Source of the DNA: Streptomyces hokutonensis | Lineage (GTDB): Bacteria; Actinomycetota; Actinomycetes; Streptomycetales; Streptomycetaceae | Assembly: GCF_000376565.1 (NCBI RefSeq) | Contig: NZ_BARG01000063.1 | Span: 114,282-178,281, forward strand | Direction of reading: 5' to 3' | DNA length: 64,000 nt | In this document: positions 7,566 to 16,288 of the stretch, one piece after another | Layout: the number at the start of each line of letters is the position of its first letter | Position numbering within the stretch: the stretch's first letter is position 1 | Translations under genes and position numbers: made by a program | The notes under the pieces: generated by a model | Seen by the model: the letters and a program-made list of their open reading frames with translations, nothing else | Told to the model about the DNA's origin: nothing | Database searches by the model: none

Positions 7566-9602
7566 TCACCTGCTCAGCGCGGTGCGCAACTGTTCGGGGT
7601 CGGTCGTCGGCGCGTCACAGGTGAAGTTACGGCAGACATACGCGGCCGGTTCACCACCCACCAGCGGCCGGTCCGCGAGCAACGGCAGCTCCTCACTCTC
7701 CGCGACCCCGAAGGCGACCACCGCACCGGGCGCGGTTCCCAGAAGTGCCGTACGGTGCAAGGCTTTTGCGGCTTCGTCGCCGAGCGAAGGTCCTACGACG
7801 GCGACCTCGCGCGGCCCGTCGAGATACGCCTCGGCGACGGCGAGCCCCCACCCGATGAACCGCGGCACCCGCGGCCCGAGCGCCTTCACGACCCCCAACG
7901 CCCGTTCGGCGGCGCTGCGATGGGGCTCGGCGCCGGTCTGGGCCGCGTAGCTCAGCAGGGCGCCCGCCGCGGCGGTCCAGCCGGACGGGGTGGCGTTGTC
8001 GGTCGGATCCTGCGGCCGGCGGATGAGCCGCTCGGCGTCGGCGGCGGTGTCGTAGAGCGCCCCCGACTCGTCCACGAACCCGGCGAGCACATGGTCCAGC
8101 AGGAACCCGGCGAACTCCAGCCACACCCCCTCCCCCGTGACCGACGCCAGCGCGAGGAAGCCCTCCGCGACATCGGCGTAGTCCTCCAACACCCCCGCGT
8201 TCGTGCCGACTTGACCGTCCTTGCTGGTGCGGGCCAGCTTGGCGTGCTCGTCCAGATGCAGCCGTACGAGGAGATCGGCGGCGGAGACGGCGGCCTCGAC
8301 CAGGTCGGGCCGGTCGAAGTAGGCACCGGTCTCGGCGAGCGCGGCGATCGCGAGCCCGTTCCAGGCGGCGACCACCTTGTCGTCACGGCCGGGGGCGGGC
8401 CGCTGCGAACGGGCCGCGAGGAGACGGCTCTTGACCGACGCGATCCTCTCGGCGTCGAAGACCCCTTCGCTCTGCGGGAGTTGGAGGACGGACTGCCCCT
8501 CCTCGAAGGTGCCGTCGTCCGTCACACCGAAGTACTGAGCGGCGAGCTCCGCATCCGCCTCGCCGAGCACCTCGACGAGCTGCTCGGGCGTCCAGACATA
8601 GTAGGCACCCTCGACGTGCTTGCCGGTCCCGGTCCCGTCGTCGCTGTCGGCGTCGAGCGCGGAGGCGAACCCGCCCTCGTTGGTACGGAGTTCACGCACC
8701 ATGAAGTCGGCGGTCTCCACGGCGACACGACGGGCGAGTTCGGAGCCGGTGCTGCGCCACAGGTGGGCGTAGACACGGCAGAGCAGGGCGTTGTCGTAGA
8801 GCATCTTCTCGAAGTGCGGCACCACCCACTCCCGGTCGACGGAGTACCGCGCGAACCCGCCCCCGAGCTGGTCGTAGATACCGCCGCGCGCCATCCGCTC
8901 ACAGGTGTCCTGCGCCATCTCCAGCGCGCCCTCGGAACCGGTGCGGGCGTGATGCCGCAGCAGGAACTCGACGACCATGGACGGCGGGAACTTCGGCGCA
9001 CCCCCGAATCCCCCGCGCTGCGGGTCGTACTCACGGGTGAGCCCCAGCAGCGCCTGCGCCAGCTCCTCCTTGCCGGGTGCCTCGGTGCCGCCGTAGTCGA
9101 TCTCCCGCTGTGACAGATCCCGCGTGATCTTCCCGGCGACCTCGGCGACCTCGTCCCGCCGGTCGGTCCATGCACTGCGCACCCCTTCGAGCACCTGCCG
9201 GAAGGAGGGCATGCCGTGGCGGGGCGCGGGCGGGAAGTAGGTGCCGAAGTAGAACGGTTCGGCGTCCGGGGTGAGAAACACGGTCATCGGCCAGCCGCCC
9301 TGCCCGGTCGCCGCCTGCACGGCCTCCATGTAGACGGCGTCGACGTCCGGGCGCTCTTCCCGGTCGACCTTGATGCTGACGAAGTGCTCGTTGAGGTAGT
9401 CGGCGGTGGGGTCGTCCTCGAAGGACTCGTGCGCCATCACGTGACACCAGTGGCAGCTGCTGTATCCGACACTCAGCAGGACCGGTTTGTTCGCCCTCCT
9501 GGCCTCGTCGAATGCCGCTTCCGACCAGGGCCACCAGTCGACGGGGTTGTCGGCGTGCTGAAGCAGGTACGGGGACGTCTCATGGGCCAGTCGGTTCGGC
9601 AT
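7566..9602 (-). CDS. DUF255 thioredoxin-domain protein (YyaL/SPATA20 family)
   Basis: A 678-residue cytosolic protein. The N-terminal DUF255 thioredoxin-fold domain (residues 1-165) carries the hallmark NPVDWWPW and a CHWC redox motif at 50-53. The rest (about 180-670) is an (alpha/alpha)6 barrel like N-acylglucosamine 2-epimerase or cellobiose epimerase folds, including GGFARYSVD and HFEKMLYDN motifs typical of the family. Length matches the family norm (about 670-690). Its biochemical activity is not established; a redox or sugar-related role is guessed from the folds. It is transcribed divergently from the NB-ARC gene and ends about 190 bp before the glycan cassette. Confidence 0.9.
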   Translation of the reverse strand: MPNRLAHETSPYLLQHADNPVDWWPWSEAAFDEARRANKPVLLSVGYSSCHWCHVMAHESFEDDPTADYLNEHFVSIKVDREERPDVDAVYMEAVQAATGQGGWPMTVFLTPDAEPFYFGTYFPPAPRHGMPSFRQVLEGVRSAWTDRRDEVAEVAGKITRDLSQREIDYGGTEAPGKEELAQALLGLTREYDPQRGGFGGAPKFPPSMVVEFLLRHHARTGSEGALEMAQDTCERMARGGIYDQLGGGFARYSVDREWVVPHFEKMLYDNALLCRVYAHLWRSTGSELARRVAVETADFMVRELRTNEGGFASALDADSDDGTGTGKHVEGAYYVWTPEQLVEVLGEADAELAAQYFGVTDDGTFEEGQSVLQLPQSEGVFDAERIASVKSRLLAARSQRPAPGRDDKVVAAWNGLAIAALAETGAYFDRPDLVEAAVSAADLLVRLHLDEHAKLARTSKDGQVGTNAGVLEDYADVAEGFLALASVTGEGVWLEFAGFLLDHVLAGFVDESGALYDTAADAERLIRRPQDPTDNATPSGWTAAAGALLSYAAQTGAEPHRSAAERALGVVKALGPRVPRFIGWGLAVAEAYLDGPREVAVVGPSLGDEAAKALHRTALLGTAPGAVVAFGVAESEELPLLADRPLVGGEPAAYVCRNFTCDAPTTDPEQLRTALSR

Positions 9603-9748
9603 GGACCCATCGTGCCCGACGGGCGACGGAGGTCGTAGGACGGCCTGCCGCTTCCGCGCAGCGAACGGGTGATCGTCGCCCTCTCGCGCTCTCGGCTCCC
9701 CCGAAGGACACTCATAGGCCAGGGAGTTGCCGTCGGAGGGGGCGCGAC

Positions 9749-12700
9749 ATGCGGGACAGCCATCGGAGCGATGCCGAGCGGCTGTTGGCTCGGGCCGTGG
9801 AGGAGGAGGTGCGGCGCTCCGGCGGGCGCGTCGAGGGGCCGGTGCTGCTGGCGCGGTCGCGGGCCGCGCTGGACGCCATGGCGGAGACGGCGGCCGAGGA
9901 GTACGCGGCCTATACGGGCGCGCTCGACGAGGCGGCGGCCGGGCAGCTCACCTTCGGGCAGCGGTACGCCAGGGAGGGTGGTGGAACTCCCTTGCTGGTG
10001 GCGGGTGTTGGCGCCGTCGCGGCGATCGTGGCCGACCTGGCCCTCGGTACCGGCACCGGTGCCGCGCTGGGCGCGGGGGTGACCGTCGGTGTCGTCGGTG
10101 CGGCGGCGACCGTCGTGAAGGTGACCGCCTCGCATCTGCCGGCCGCGCATCACCGCGCCGGTGCGGCGAACCAGCCCGGCGGGCCTGAGCAGTTGAGGTT
10201 GCAGTGGCTGACCGCGCTGGAGGTGCGGGGCATCCGGCCTTTCCTGGACCAGCAGCGGGTGCTCGCCGCCTCCACCGGGCCGACGAAGAAGCCGGGGCCG
10301 CAGTTGCGCGGTACGGACAAGAGCGCGGCGGCCCGCAGACGGAGTGTGCTGGAGCAGTCGTTCGGTCAACTCCCGGACGCGGTGGGCGCGTTCGCCGGAC
10401 GGCGGGCGGAGCTGGCGCGGATCCGGCAGCTGGTGCAGGCGGCCCGCGCGAGTACGGAGACCCGGCCGACCGTGGTCGTGCTGCACGGCGCCCCGGGTTC
10501 CGGCCGCACCACCCTCGCGGTGCGTGCCGCGCACGATCTGCGCGACCAGTTCCGCGGCGCGTGCGTGGTGGACCTGCGCGGCGACAGCCCGGGCGAGTCC
10601 CCGCTGCCCACCCGCGACGCCCTGCTGCATCTGCTGAACCGGCTCGGCGCGCCCCGCGAACAGCTCCTGTTCCGTGAGCGGTCCTCCCCCGACCAACAGG
10701 TCAAGCGGCTGGGCGAGTTGTACCACCAGCATCTGACCGGGCTCCCGGTGACGATCGTCCTGGACGACGCCTCCGATCCCGGGCAGGTGGCCACCCTGGT
10801 CCCCGAGCGGTCCGACAGCCTGGTCGTGGTGACCACCCGCAAGCCTCTCGACCTGCCGGCCGAACTGGCCGCCTGGGTCCACCAGTTGCCGGTGGACGCG
10901 CTCGACTCGGCGGGCGCGGAAGAGCTGTTGGGAGCCGCGGCGCAGGACGGTTCGGGGCCCTACGACGCCGAATCCGAGGACCGGATCAGGGAGTTGTGCG
11001 GCGGACTGCCGCTGGCGCTGCGGATCGCGGGCTCCTCCCTCGGCCCACGCTCGCCCCGCCAACTGGCCACGGACCTCGGCGCGTACGGCCCGGTCGAGCC
11101 CGTCGAGCGGGCGCTGTGGCTGCGCTACACCGACCAGTCCGACCCGGCCCGCACCCTGCTGCGCCGGCTGGCCCTCGCCGGCCGTGCCTCGCTCGGTGCC
11201 GCGGCGGCCGCCGCCCTGCTGGCCACGGACGAGACGGAGGCCACCCGCCACCTGGTCGCCCTCTCCCGCGCGGGCCTCATCGACCACGTCCGCGGCACCC
11301 GCTACCGCCTCCACGACCTGGTCCGCGCCTTCGCCCAGGCCCGCCTCCTGGACGAGGAGGAGTCCTCGGAACGTACGGCCGCGCAGGAACGGCTGATCGT
11401 GAACTACGCCGAACTCGCCGACTCCGTACTGCGGTTGGTCGACGGCAACATGTCGACCCGCTCGGACCGCTTCGGCCCGCACGGCTTCACCTCGCTCGAC
11501 GAGGCGCTGCGCTGGCTGGACGACGAGTCCAGCTTCATCACCTCGACGCTGCGGCACGCGGAGGGCGTCGACCAGGGCGCCGTACTCAATCTGCTGGGCG
11601 CGCTGTGCGACTACTGCCTGCTGCGCGGCGACCTCTACCGGCTGGGCGAGATCAGCGAGTTGGCGCAGGCCGTCGACCAGGGGCTACTGGTGCGGTCCGT
11701 GCAGTGGCGCACGGGTATCGCGGCCCGGCAGCTCGGCGAACTCGACAAGGCGCGCACCACCCTCACCTCCGTCGTCGACCTCTACATGGAGGCCCACCAC
11801 GACGCCGGCGCCGCCCGCGCCCTGTGCTCCCTCGGCATCACCCTCCACCACCAGGGCAACCTCACCGAGGCGGCGGCGAAACTCCGCGAGGCCCTCGACC
11901 TGCAAGCCCCGCCCCAACTGGCCACGGACCGCGCCTGGACCATGCACGCCCTGGCCGCCGTCGAGCGCGACCGCGCCCGACTCCCGGAAGCCATGCGGCT
12001 GTTGACCGAGTCCCTGGTCCTGCACCGCGCGGGCGAGTCCGTGCACGGCGAGGCCTGGGCCCACTTCCAGCTCGGTCAACTCGGCCTGCGCATGGGCGAC
12101 ATCCCCCGCGCCGAGTCCGAACTGACCACCGCCCTCGGCCTCTACGGCCGTACCCGCGACGCCCGCGGCGAGGCCTGGGCGCTGACCCAGCTGGCCCGGG
12201 CCCGGCTGATCGCCGGCGATCCGTCCCCGGCGGTGGACGGCCTGCGCACTGCGGCCTCCCGGCACCGCGACAACGAGGACGCCCGCGGCGAGGCCTGGAC
12301 GGTCTACTACCTGGGCCAAGCCCTGGAGGAGACCGGCAACCTGGACCTGGCGGTACGCGAACTGGAACGCTCCCGCACCATGTTCTCCCGCATGCGGGAC
12401 GTCTACGGCCTGGCCTGCGCCCGGCATCACTCGGCCCGCGTCACCCGCGACCAGCGCGCCGCCCAGACGGGTTCGCTGCGCAACTCCGGCTTCGCCCGCC
12501 AGCTCCTCGTCGACGCCCGCGCCGACTTCCAGCGCATCGGCGTCGCCCACGGCGAGGCGTGGACCTGCCTGGAACTCGCGGTGGTCGACGCGGGCAACGC
12601 CCGTACCGCACAGGCACTGACCCTGTGCGACGAGGCGCTCGGCCTGTTCACCTCGTACGGCGACCACCGCGGCGAGGACTGGGCCCGCTTCCTGCGCTCC

Positions 12701-12952
12701 ACACTTCTCCCGTACGCGGCCCCCGGCGGCGTCGAGGTCGGCACGGCGGTCGCGCAGGAGGAGCTGGCGCAGCTCGCCCGCACCCGGCACCCCTACCGCG
12801 ACGAGAAACTCGACGACTACGTGGAGGCGTACCAGCTGCTGCTGGAGCGGGGCGTGAACCTGGAGGCGGGCTGGCAGGCGTGGCGGCTGGGCATGGTGCC
12901 GAACCGGCACGCCCGTGAGGTGATGGGGGTGGCGGTGCCGGACCGGCCCTGA
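9749..12952 (+). CDS. STAND-type NB-ARC ATPase with C-terminal TPR repeats
   Basis: A 1067-residue protein. The ATG at 9749 has GGAGGGGG 6-7 nt upstream; codons further upstream are antisense to the neighbour. Residues 81-125 are two hydrophobic Gly/Ala-rich segments that may insert in the membrane. Residues 215-430 are an NB-ARC ATPase: Walker A GAPGSGRTT at 247-255, Walker B VTIVLDD at 334-340, and the GLPLA motif at 419-423. A winged-helix-like region follows, then from about 700 to 1010 a series of tetratricopeptide repeats with recurring GEAW motifs. Such proteins act as ligand-triggered switches that oligomerise; many in Streptomyces have lost the SARP DNA-binding domain found in AfsR. 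No effector domain is recognisable at the N-terminus, so its output is unknown. Confidence 0.87.
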   Translation: MRDSHRSDAERLLARAVEEEVRRSGGRVEGPVLLARSRAALDAMAETAAEEYAAYTGALDEAAAGQLTFGQRYAREGGGTPLLVAGVGAVAAIVADLALGTGTGAALGAGVTVGVVGAAATVVKVTASHLPAAHHRAGAANQPGGPEQLRLQWLTALEVRGIRPFLDQQRVLAASTGPTKKPGPQLRGTDKSAAARRRSVLEQSFGQLPDAVGAFAGRRAELARIRQLVQAARASTETRPTVVVLHGAPGSGRTTLAVRAAHDLRDQFRGACVVDLRGDSPGESPLPTRDALLHLLNRLGAPREQLLFRERSSPDQQVKRLGELYHQHLTGLPVTIVLDDASDPGQVATLVPERSDSLVVVTTRKPLDLPAELAAWVHQLPVDALDSAGAEELLGAAAQDGSGPYDAESEDRIRELCGGLPLALRIAGSSLGPRSPRQLATDLGAYGPVEPVERALWLRYTDQSDPARTLLRRLALAGRASLGAAAAAALLATDETEATRHLVALSRAGLIDHVRGTRYRLHDLVRAFAQARLLDEEESSERTAAQERLIVNYAELADSVLRLVDGNMSTRSDRFGPHGFTSLDEALRWLDDESSFITSTLRHAEGVDQGAVLNLLGALCDYCLLRGDLYRLGEISELAQAVDQGLLVRSVQWRTGIAARQLGELDKARTTLTSVVDLYMEAHHDAGAARALCSLGITLHHQGNLTEAAAKLREALDLQAPPQLATDRAWTMHALAAVERDRARLPEAMRLLTESLVLHRAGESVHGEAWAHFQLGQLGLRMGDIPRAESELTTALGLYGRTRDARGEAWALTQLARARLIAGDPSPAVDGLRTAASRHRDNEDARGEAWTVYYLGQALEETGNLDLAVRELERSRTMFSRMRDVYGLACARHHSARVTRDQRAAQTGSLRNSGFARQLLVDARADFQRIGVAHGEAWTCLELAVVDAGNARTAQALTLCDEALGLFTSYGDHRGEDWARFLRSTLLPYAAPGGVEVGTAVAQEELAQLARTRHPYRDEKLDDYVEAYQLLLERGVNLEAGWQAWRLGMVPNRHAREVMGVAVPDRP

Positions 12953-12976
12953 GCACCCCCGCGCGGGCCCGCCCGG

Positions 12977-13213
12977 TCAGCCCTGCTTGGCCTTGGGTGC
13001 GGCCGGGGTGGCCTCGGACTCCGCCTGCGGGTCCGGGGCCTCCTTGAAGTCGACCTTGTTCATCTGCTTGCTCATGGACTTCATCAGTCCCCATACGGCC
13101 AGGGCCATCACCGCGAAGACGATGAAACCGAGGACGCCGGGGGTGACCTTGTTCTCGTCGACCTCGGCGAGGGGGACCAGGTGCGTCATTGCCAGGGCTG
13201 CGCTTGAGCTCAT
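12977..13213 (-). CDS. Small single-span membrane protein downstream of mca
   Basis: A 78-residue protein with one transmembrane helix (about residues 27-46) and a charged, Ala/Pro-rich cytoplasmic tail. Its ATG at 13213 begins one base after the mca stop, so it is probably co-translated with mca; a second ATG eight codons in (13189) is an alternative start. No domain is recognised. The tight linkage to the mycothiol amidase gene suggests joint expression, but gives no function. Conserved small membrane proteins next to mca are, from memory, usual in Streptomyces. Confidence 0.75.
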   Translation of the reverse strand: MSSSAALAMTHLVPLAEVDENKVTPGVLGFIVFAVMALAVWGLMKSMSKQMNKVDFKEAPDPQAESEATPAAPKAKQG

Positions 13214-13214
13214 A

Positions 13215-14099
13215 TCAGGCATTGTCGCGGATGCCCGCGAAGAGGTCGTCCTCGGGGAGGGAGGTATCGACCAGAGACTTCGCGAGCTCGTACTCCTCGG
13301 TCGGCCAGACCTCCTTCTGGATCTCCATCGGGACCCGGAACCAGCCGCCGTCGGGGTCGATCTGCGTGGCGTGCGCGAGCAGCGCCTTGTCACGGATCTC
13401 GAAGAACTCGGCGCACGGGATGTGCGTGGTGAGCGTGCGGTCCCGCATCGTCCCGGACTCGTCCCAGCGCTTGAGCCAGTCCCCGTACGGCGACTCCAGG
13501 CCCCGGTCGAGGAGCGCCTTGTGCAGGGCCTCGGTGCGCTGCCGGTTGAAGCCCTGGTTGTAGTACAGCTTCTGCGGCCGGTACGCCGGGCCGTACTCCG
13601 ACTCCGGGTACTTCTCGGTGTCGGTCGCGCCCTCGAACGCCACCATCGAGATCTTGTGGGTCATGATGTGGTCGGGGTGCGGGTACCCGCCGTTCTCGTC
13701 GTAGGTGGTGATCACCTGCGGACGGAAGGAGCGGATCTGCTTCACCAGCTCGCCGGCCGCGTGGTCGACGTCCTCCAGCGCGAAGCAGCCCTCGGGCAGC
13801 GGCGGCAGCGGGTCGCCCTCGGGCAGCCCCGAGTCGACGAAGCCGAGCCACTCCTGCTTGATGCCGAGGATGTCGCGGGCCTCGTCCATCTCCTTCTTGC
13901 GTACCTCGTGGATGTGCTCCTCGACGTACTTGTCGCCCTGGAGCTTGGGGTTGAGGATGGAGCCGCGCTCCCCGCCCGTGCAGGTCACGACCAGCACGTC
14001 CACCCCCTCGGACACGTACTTCGCCATGGTGGCCGCGCCCTTGCTCGACTCGTCGTCGGGGTGCGCGTGAACGGCCATCAGTCGCAGCTGGTCAGTCAA
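13215..14099 (-). CDS. mca: Mycothiol S-conjugate amidase
   Basis: A 294-residue zinc hydrolase of the PIG-L/LmbE family. The motif AHPDDE has zinc ligands His13 and Asp16, with catalytic Asp15, and HPDH at 141-144 supplies the third zinc ligand His144. It cleaves mycothiol conjugates of electrophiles and drugs to a mercapturic acid, which is exported, and glucosaminyl-inositol, which is recycled. Length and the Mca-specific residues (CTGGERG, YDENGGYPHPDH) fit Mca rather than the deacetylase MshB. The start is a TTG at 14099 with GAGG 8 nt upstream. The gene is divergent from a DUF4307 gene and coupled to a small membrane protein. Confidence 0.95.
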   Translation of the reverse strand: MTDQLRLMAVHAHPDDESSKGAATMAKYVSEGVDVLVVTCTGGERGSILNPKLQGDKYVEEHIHEVRKKEMDEARDILGIKQEWLGFVDSGLPEGDPLPPLPEGCFALEDVDHAAGELVKQIRSFRPQVITTYDENGGYPHPDHIMTHKISMVAFEGATDTEKYPESEYGPAYRPQKLYYNQGFNRQRTEALHKALLDRGLESPYGDWLKRWDESGTMRDRTLTTHIPCAEFFEIRDKALLAHATQIDPDGGWFRVPMEIQKEVWPTEEYELAKSLVDTSLPEDDLFAGIRDNA

Positions 14100-14236
14100 G
14101 ACTCAATCCTCAGTAAGTCGGCGCCCCGGTGTCCTGGGGTGCGATCGGCGGCTTCTATAGTGACCGAATCGAGGGGCGAATAATTCCGGGGGCCGGTTTC
14201 GGGAGGCCCCTTGAGCCCCTTGCCGGGAGGACGATC

Positions 14237-14635
14237 ATGAGTACGGCGAGTACGCGACTGCCCGAGGGCCGCTACGGCAACTCGTCGGACGAGCGTGCCG
14301 ACGACAAGCTCAGGATCGCCGGCGCCGTCCTCGCGGCGGTCCTCGTCGCCCTCGTCGGCTACTTCGCGTACCACTATGTCGTCGAGGCCAAGATCAGCGC
14401 CGAAGTGATCACTTTCCAGGCCTCGGACAACGAGGTCAAGGTGCATCTGGAGGTCCACAAGGACTCGGGCACCAGCGGCTACTGCACCCTGCGCTCGCAG
14501 GCCGCCGACCAGTCCGAGGTGGGCCGCGCCGACTTCCACTTCGGCGGCTCCGCGACCCGCATCGACAAGGTCGTCACCCTGCGTACGACGGCCAGGGGCA
14601 CCACGGCCGAGCTGCTGGGCTGCCACACCGACTGA
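14237..14635 (+). CDS. DUF4307 membrane-anchored protein
   Basis: A 132-residue protein with a cytoplasmic N-terminus, one transmembrane helix at about 27-50 and a C-terminal extracytoplasmic beta-rich domain holding two cysteines (near residues 75 and 129) that could form a disulphide. This is the DUF4307 family of actinobacteria. The ATG at 14237 has GGGAGG 6 nt upstream. It lies divergently from mca and upstream of greA, a conserved actinobacterial arrangement. The function is unknown. Confidence 0.85.
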   Translation: MSTASTRLPEGRYGNSSDERADDKLRIAGAVLAAVLVALVGYFAYHYVVEAKISAEVITFQASDNEVKVHLEVHKDSGTSGYCTLRSQAADQSEVGRADFHFGGSATRIDKVVTLRTTARGTTAELLGCHTD

Positions 14636-14803
14636 CATCACCCTCGTTGCGTAGGCCTTGACCTGCGTTGACGTATTTCTGATGCCTTATGTCCTCCCCC
14701 TGACGCCGTTGAATTGTTAGGCTCGTGGTTTCGCCCTTCCATGAAGGAACATTCTTCTGGGTAGGGCGATGCTTTGTATTCCCAGTACCTACGAGGAGCA
14801 CCT

Positions 14804-15304
14804 GTGACCCAGACCAGCGAAGACGTCACCTGGCTTACGCAGGAGGCGTACACCAAGCTCAAGGAAGAGCTGGCGTACCTGTCTGGTCCCGCGCGCGAGG
14901 AAGTCACCGCGAAGATCGCGGCCGCGCGCGAGGAGGGCGACCTGCGCGAGAACGGCGGGTACCACGCGGCCAAGGAGGAGCAGGGCAAGCAGGAGCTCCG
15001 CATCCGCCAGCTGGTCCAGCTCTTGGAGAAGGCCAAGGTCGGGGAGGCTCCGGCGTCGGCGGACGGTGCGGTCGCGCCCGGCATGGTCGTCACGATCGCC
15101 TTCGACGGCGACAAGGACGACACGATGACCTTCCTGCTCGCCTCGCGCGAGTACGCGAGCGCCGACATCGAGACCTACTCGCCGCAGTCCCCGCTGGGCT
15201 CCGGCGTGCTCGGCCACAAGGTCGGCCAGGACGCGCAGTACGAGCTGCCCAACGGCAAGAAGGCTTCGGTGACGATCCTCAAGGCCGAGCCGTACAACGG
15301 CTGA
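14804..15304 (+). CDS. greA: Transcription elongation factor GreA
   Basis: A 166-residue protein with the two GreA domains: an N-terminal antiparallel coiled coil (about 1-80; the tip carries acidic residues in the EEGDLRENGGY segment) and a C-terminal FKBP-like domain (about 85-165, with SPLGSGVLGHKVGQ). It enters the secondary channel of RNA polymerase and stimulates cleavage of backtracked transcripts. The GTG at 14804 was preferred because GAGGAG lies 6-7 nt upstream; the upstream in-frame ATG has no such site. Length is normal for the actinobacterial protein. Confidence 0.95.
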   Translation: MTQTSEDVTWLTQEAYTKLKEELAYLSGPAREEVTAKIAAAREEGDLRENGGYHAAKEEQGKQELRIRQLVQLLEKAKVGEAPASADGAVAPGMVVTIAFDGDKDDTMTFLLASREYASADIETYSPQSPLGSGVLGHKVGQDAQYELPNGKKASVTILKAEPYNG

Positions 15305-15363
15305 CCTGCGGGATGTGACCTGCGGGACCCGAGCCACGGGTTTCCGAGGCTTCGCCTTCGACG

Positions 15364-15395
15364 AGCCCCCGGCCGCCTCGCGGCGCCGGGGGTTT
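15364..15395 (+). terminator. Intrinsic terminator of greA
   Basis: CCCCCGGC at 15366-15373 pairs with GCCGGGGG at 15385-15392 and is followed by TTT. It lies 60 bp after the greA stop and before the convergent ABC permease gene. Confidence 0.7.
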
Positions 15396-15430
15396 CGCCA
15401 TGCCCCGGGGATTCGGTGTCCCGCGTCCCC

Positions 15431-16288
15431 TCAGGCCGTCGCCGAGCGGTACTTCCGCACCGCCAGCGTCCGGAATATGAGGATGATCAGGAGCGAGTAG
15501 ATCAGTGAGGCCCACACCGGGTGCACCATGGGCCAGGCGTCCGAGGGCGACTGTCCCGGGTTGGCGAAGAGCACCCGGCAGGCCTGCACGGTGGCGCTGA
15601 ACGGGTTCCACTCGGCGATGTGCCGCAGCCACGGGGTCATGTTGCCCGTGTCGACGAACGCGTTCGAGATGAACGTCACCGGGAAGAGCCAGATCAGTCC
15701 GCCGGACGTGGCCGCCTCGGGCGTGCGGACGCTGAGCCCGATCAGGGCGCCGATCCAGGTGAACGCGTACCCGAGCAGGAGCAGCAGGCCGAAGGCGCCG
15801 AGAACCTTGCCGGCGTTGGTGCCCCCGTCCGAGCCGACCCGCCAGCCGACCAGCAGGGCGACTATCGCGAGGACCAGCAGGGTCAGCGCGGTCTGTACGA
15901 GGTCCGCGAGCGTCCGCCCGGTCAGCACCGCGCCGCGCGCCATGGGCAGCGAGCGGAAGCGGTCGATGAGGCCCTTGTGCATGTCGTCGGCGATACCGGC
16001 GCCGGAGCTGGCGGTGGCGAACGTGACGGTCTGCGCGAAGATGCCCGCCATCAGGAAGTTCTTGTAGTCGGTGGCGCTGGTGCTGCCGCCGATCTGCATG
16101 GAACCGCCGAAGACGTAGGTGAACAGCACCACGAACATGATGGGCTGGATCAGCCCGAAGATCACCATCTCGGGAATCCGGCTCATGCGGATCAAGTTGC
16201 GTTTGGCGACGACCAGGGAGTCGTGCACGGACTGGCCCAGCGCGCTGCTCGGTGCCGCGACCGGCACGGCGTCGGTGACGGCACTCAC
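15431..16288 (-). CDS. ABC-2 type transporter permease (DrrB family)
   Basis: A 285-residue inner-membrane protein with about six hydrophobic helices between residues 35 and 280 and the ABC-2 family motif around FRSLPMARGAVL and FPVTFISNAF. It forms the channel of a drug or lipid exporter together with the ATPase encoded just upstream. The GTG start overlaps the ATPase stop (GTGA), indicating translational coupling and a one-to-one complex. The exported substrate is not evident; DrrAB-type pumps often confer resistance to hydrophobic antibiotics. Confidence 0.92.
   Translation of the reverse strand: MSAVTDAVPVAAPSSALGQSVHDSLVVAKRNLIRMSRIPEMVIFGLIQPIMFVVLFTYVFGGSMQIGGSTSATDYKNFLMAGIFAQTVTFATASSGAGIADDMHKGLIDRFRSLPMARGAVLTGRTLADLVQTALTLLVLAIVALLVGWRVGSDGGTNAGKVLGAFGLLLLLGYAFTWIGALIGLSVRTPEAATSGGLIWLFPVTFISNAFVDTGNMTPWLRHIAEWNPFSATVQACRVLFANPGQSPSDAWPMVHPVWASLIYSLLIILIFRTLAVRKYRSATA

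Noticed and set aside
9473..11557. A 694-codon minus-strand frame opposite the NB-ARC gene
   Set aside because: It is low-complexity Gly/Arg/Gln antisense sequence with no motif.
14641..14803. A strong promoter upstream of greA
   Set aside because: TTGACC, TTGACG and TTGAAT stretches are present but none has a -10 hexamer at 16-19 bp spacing.
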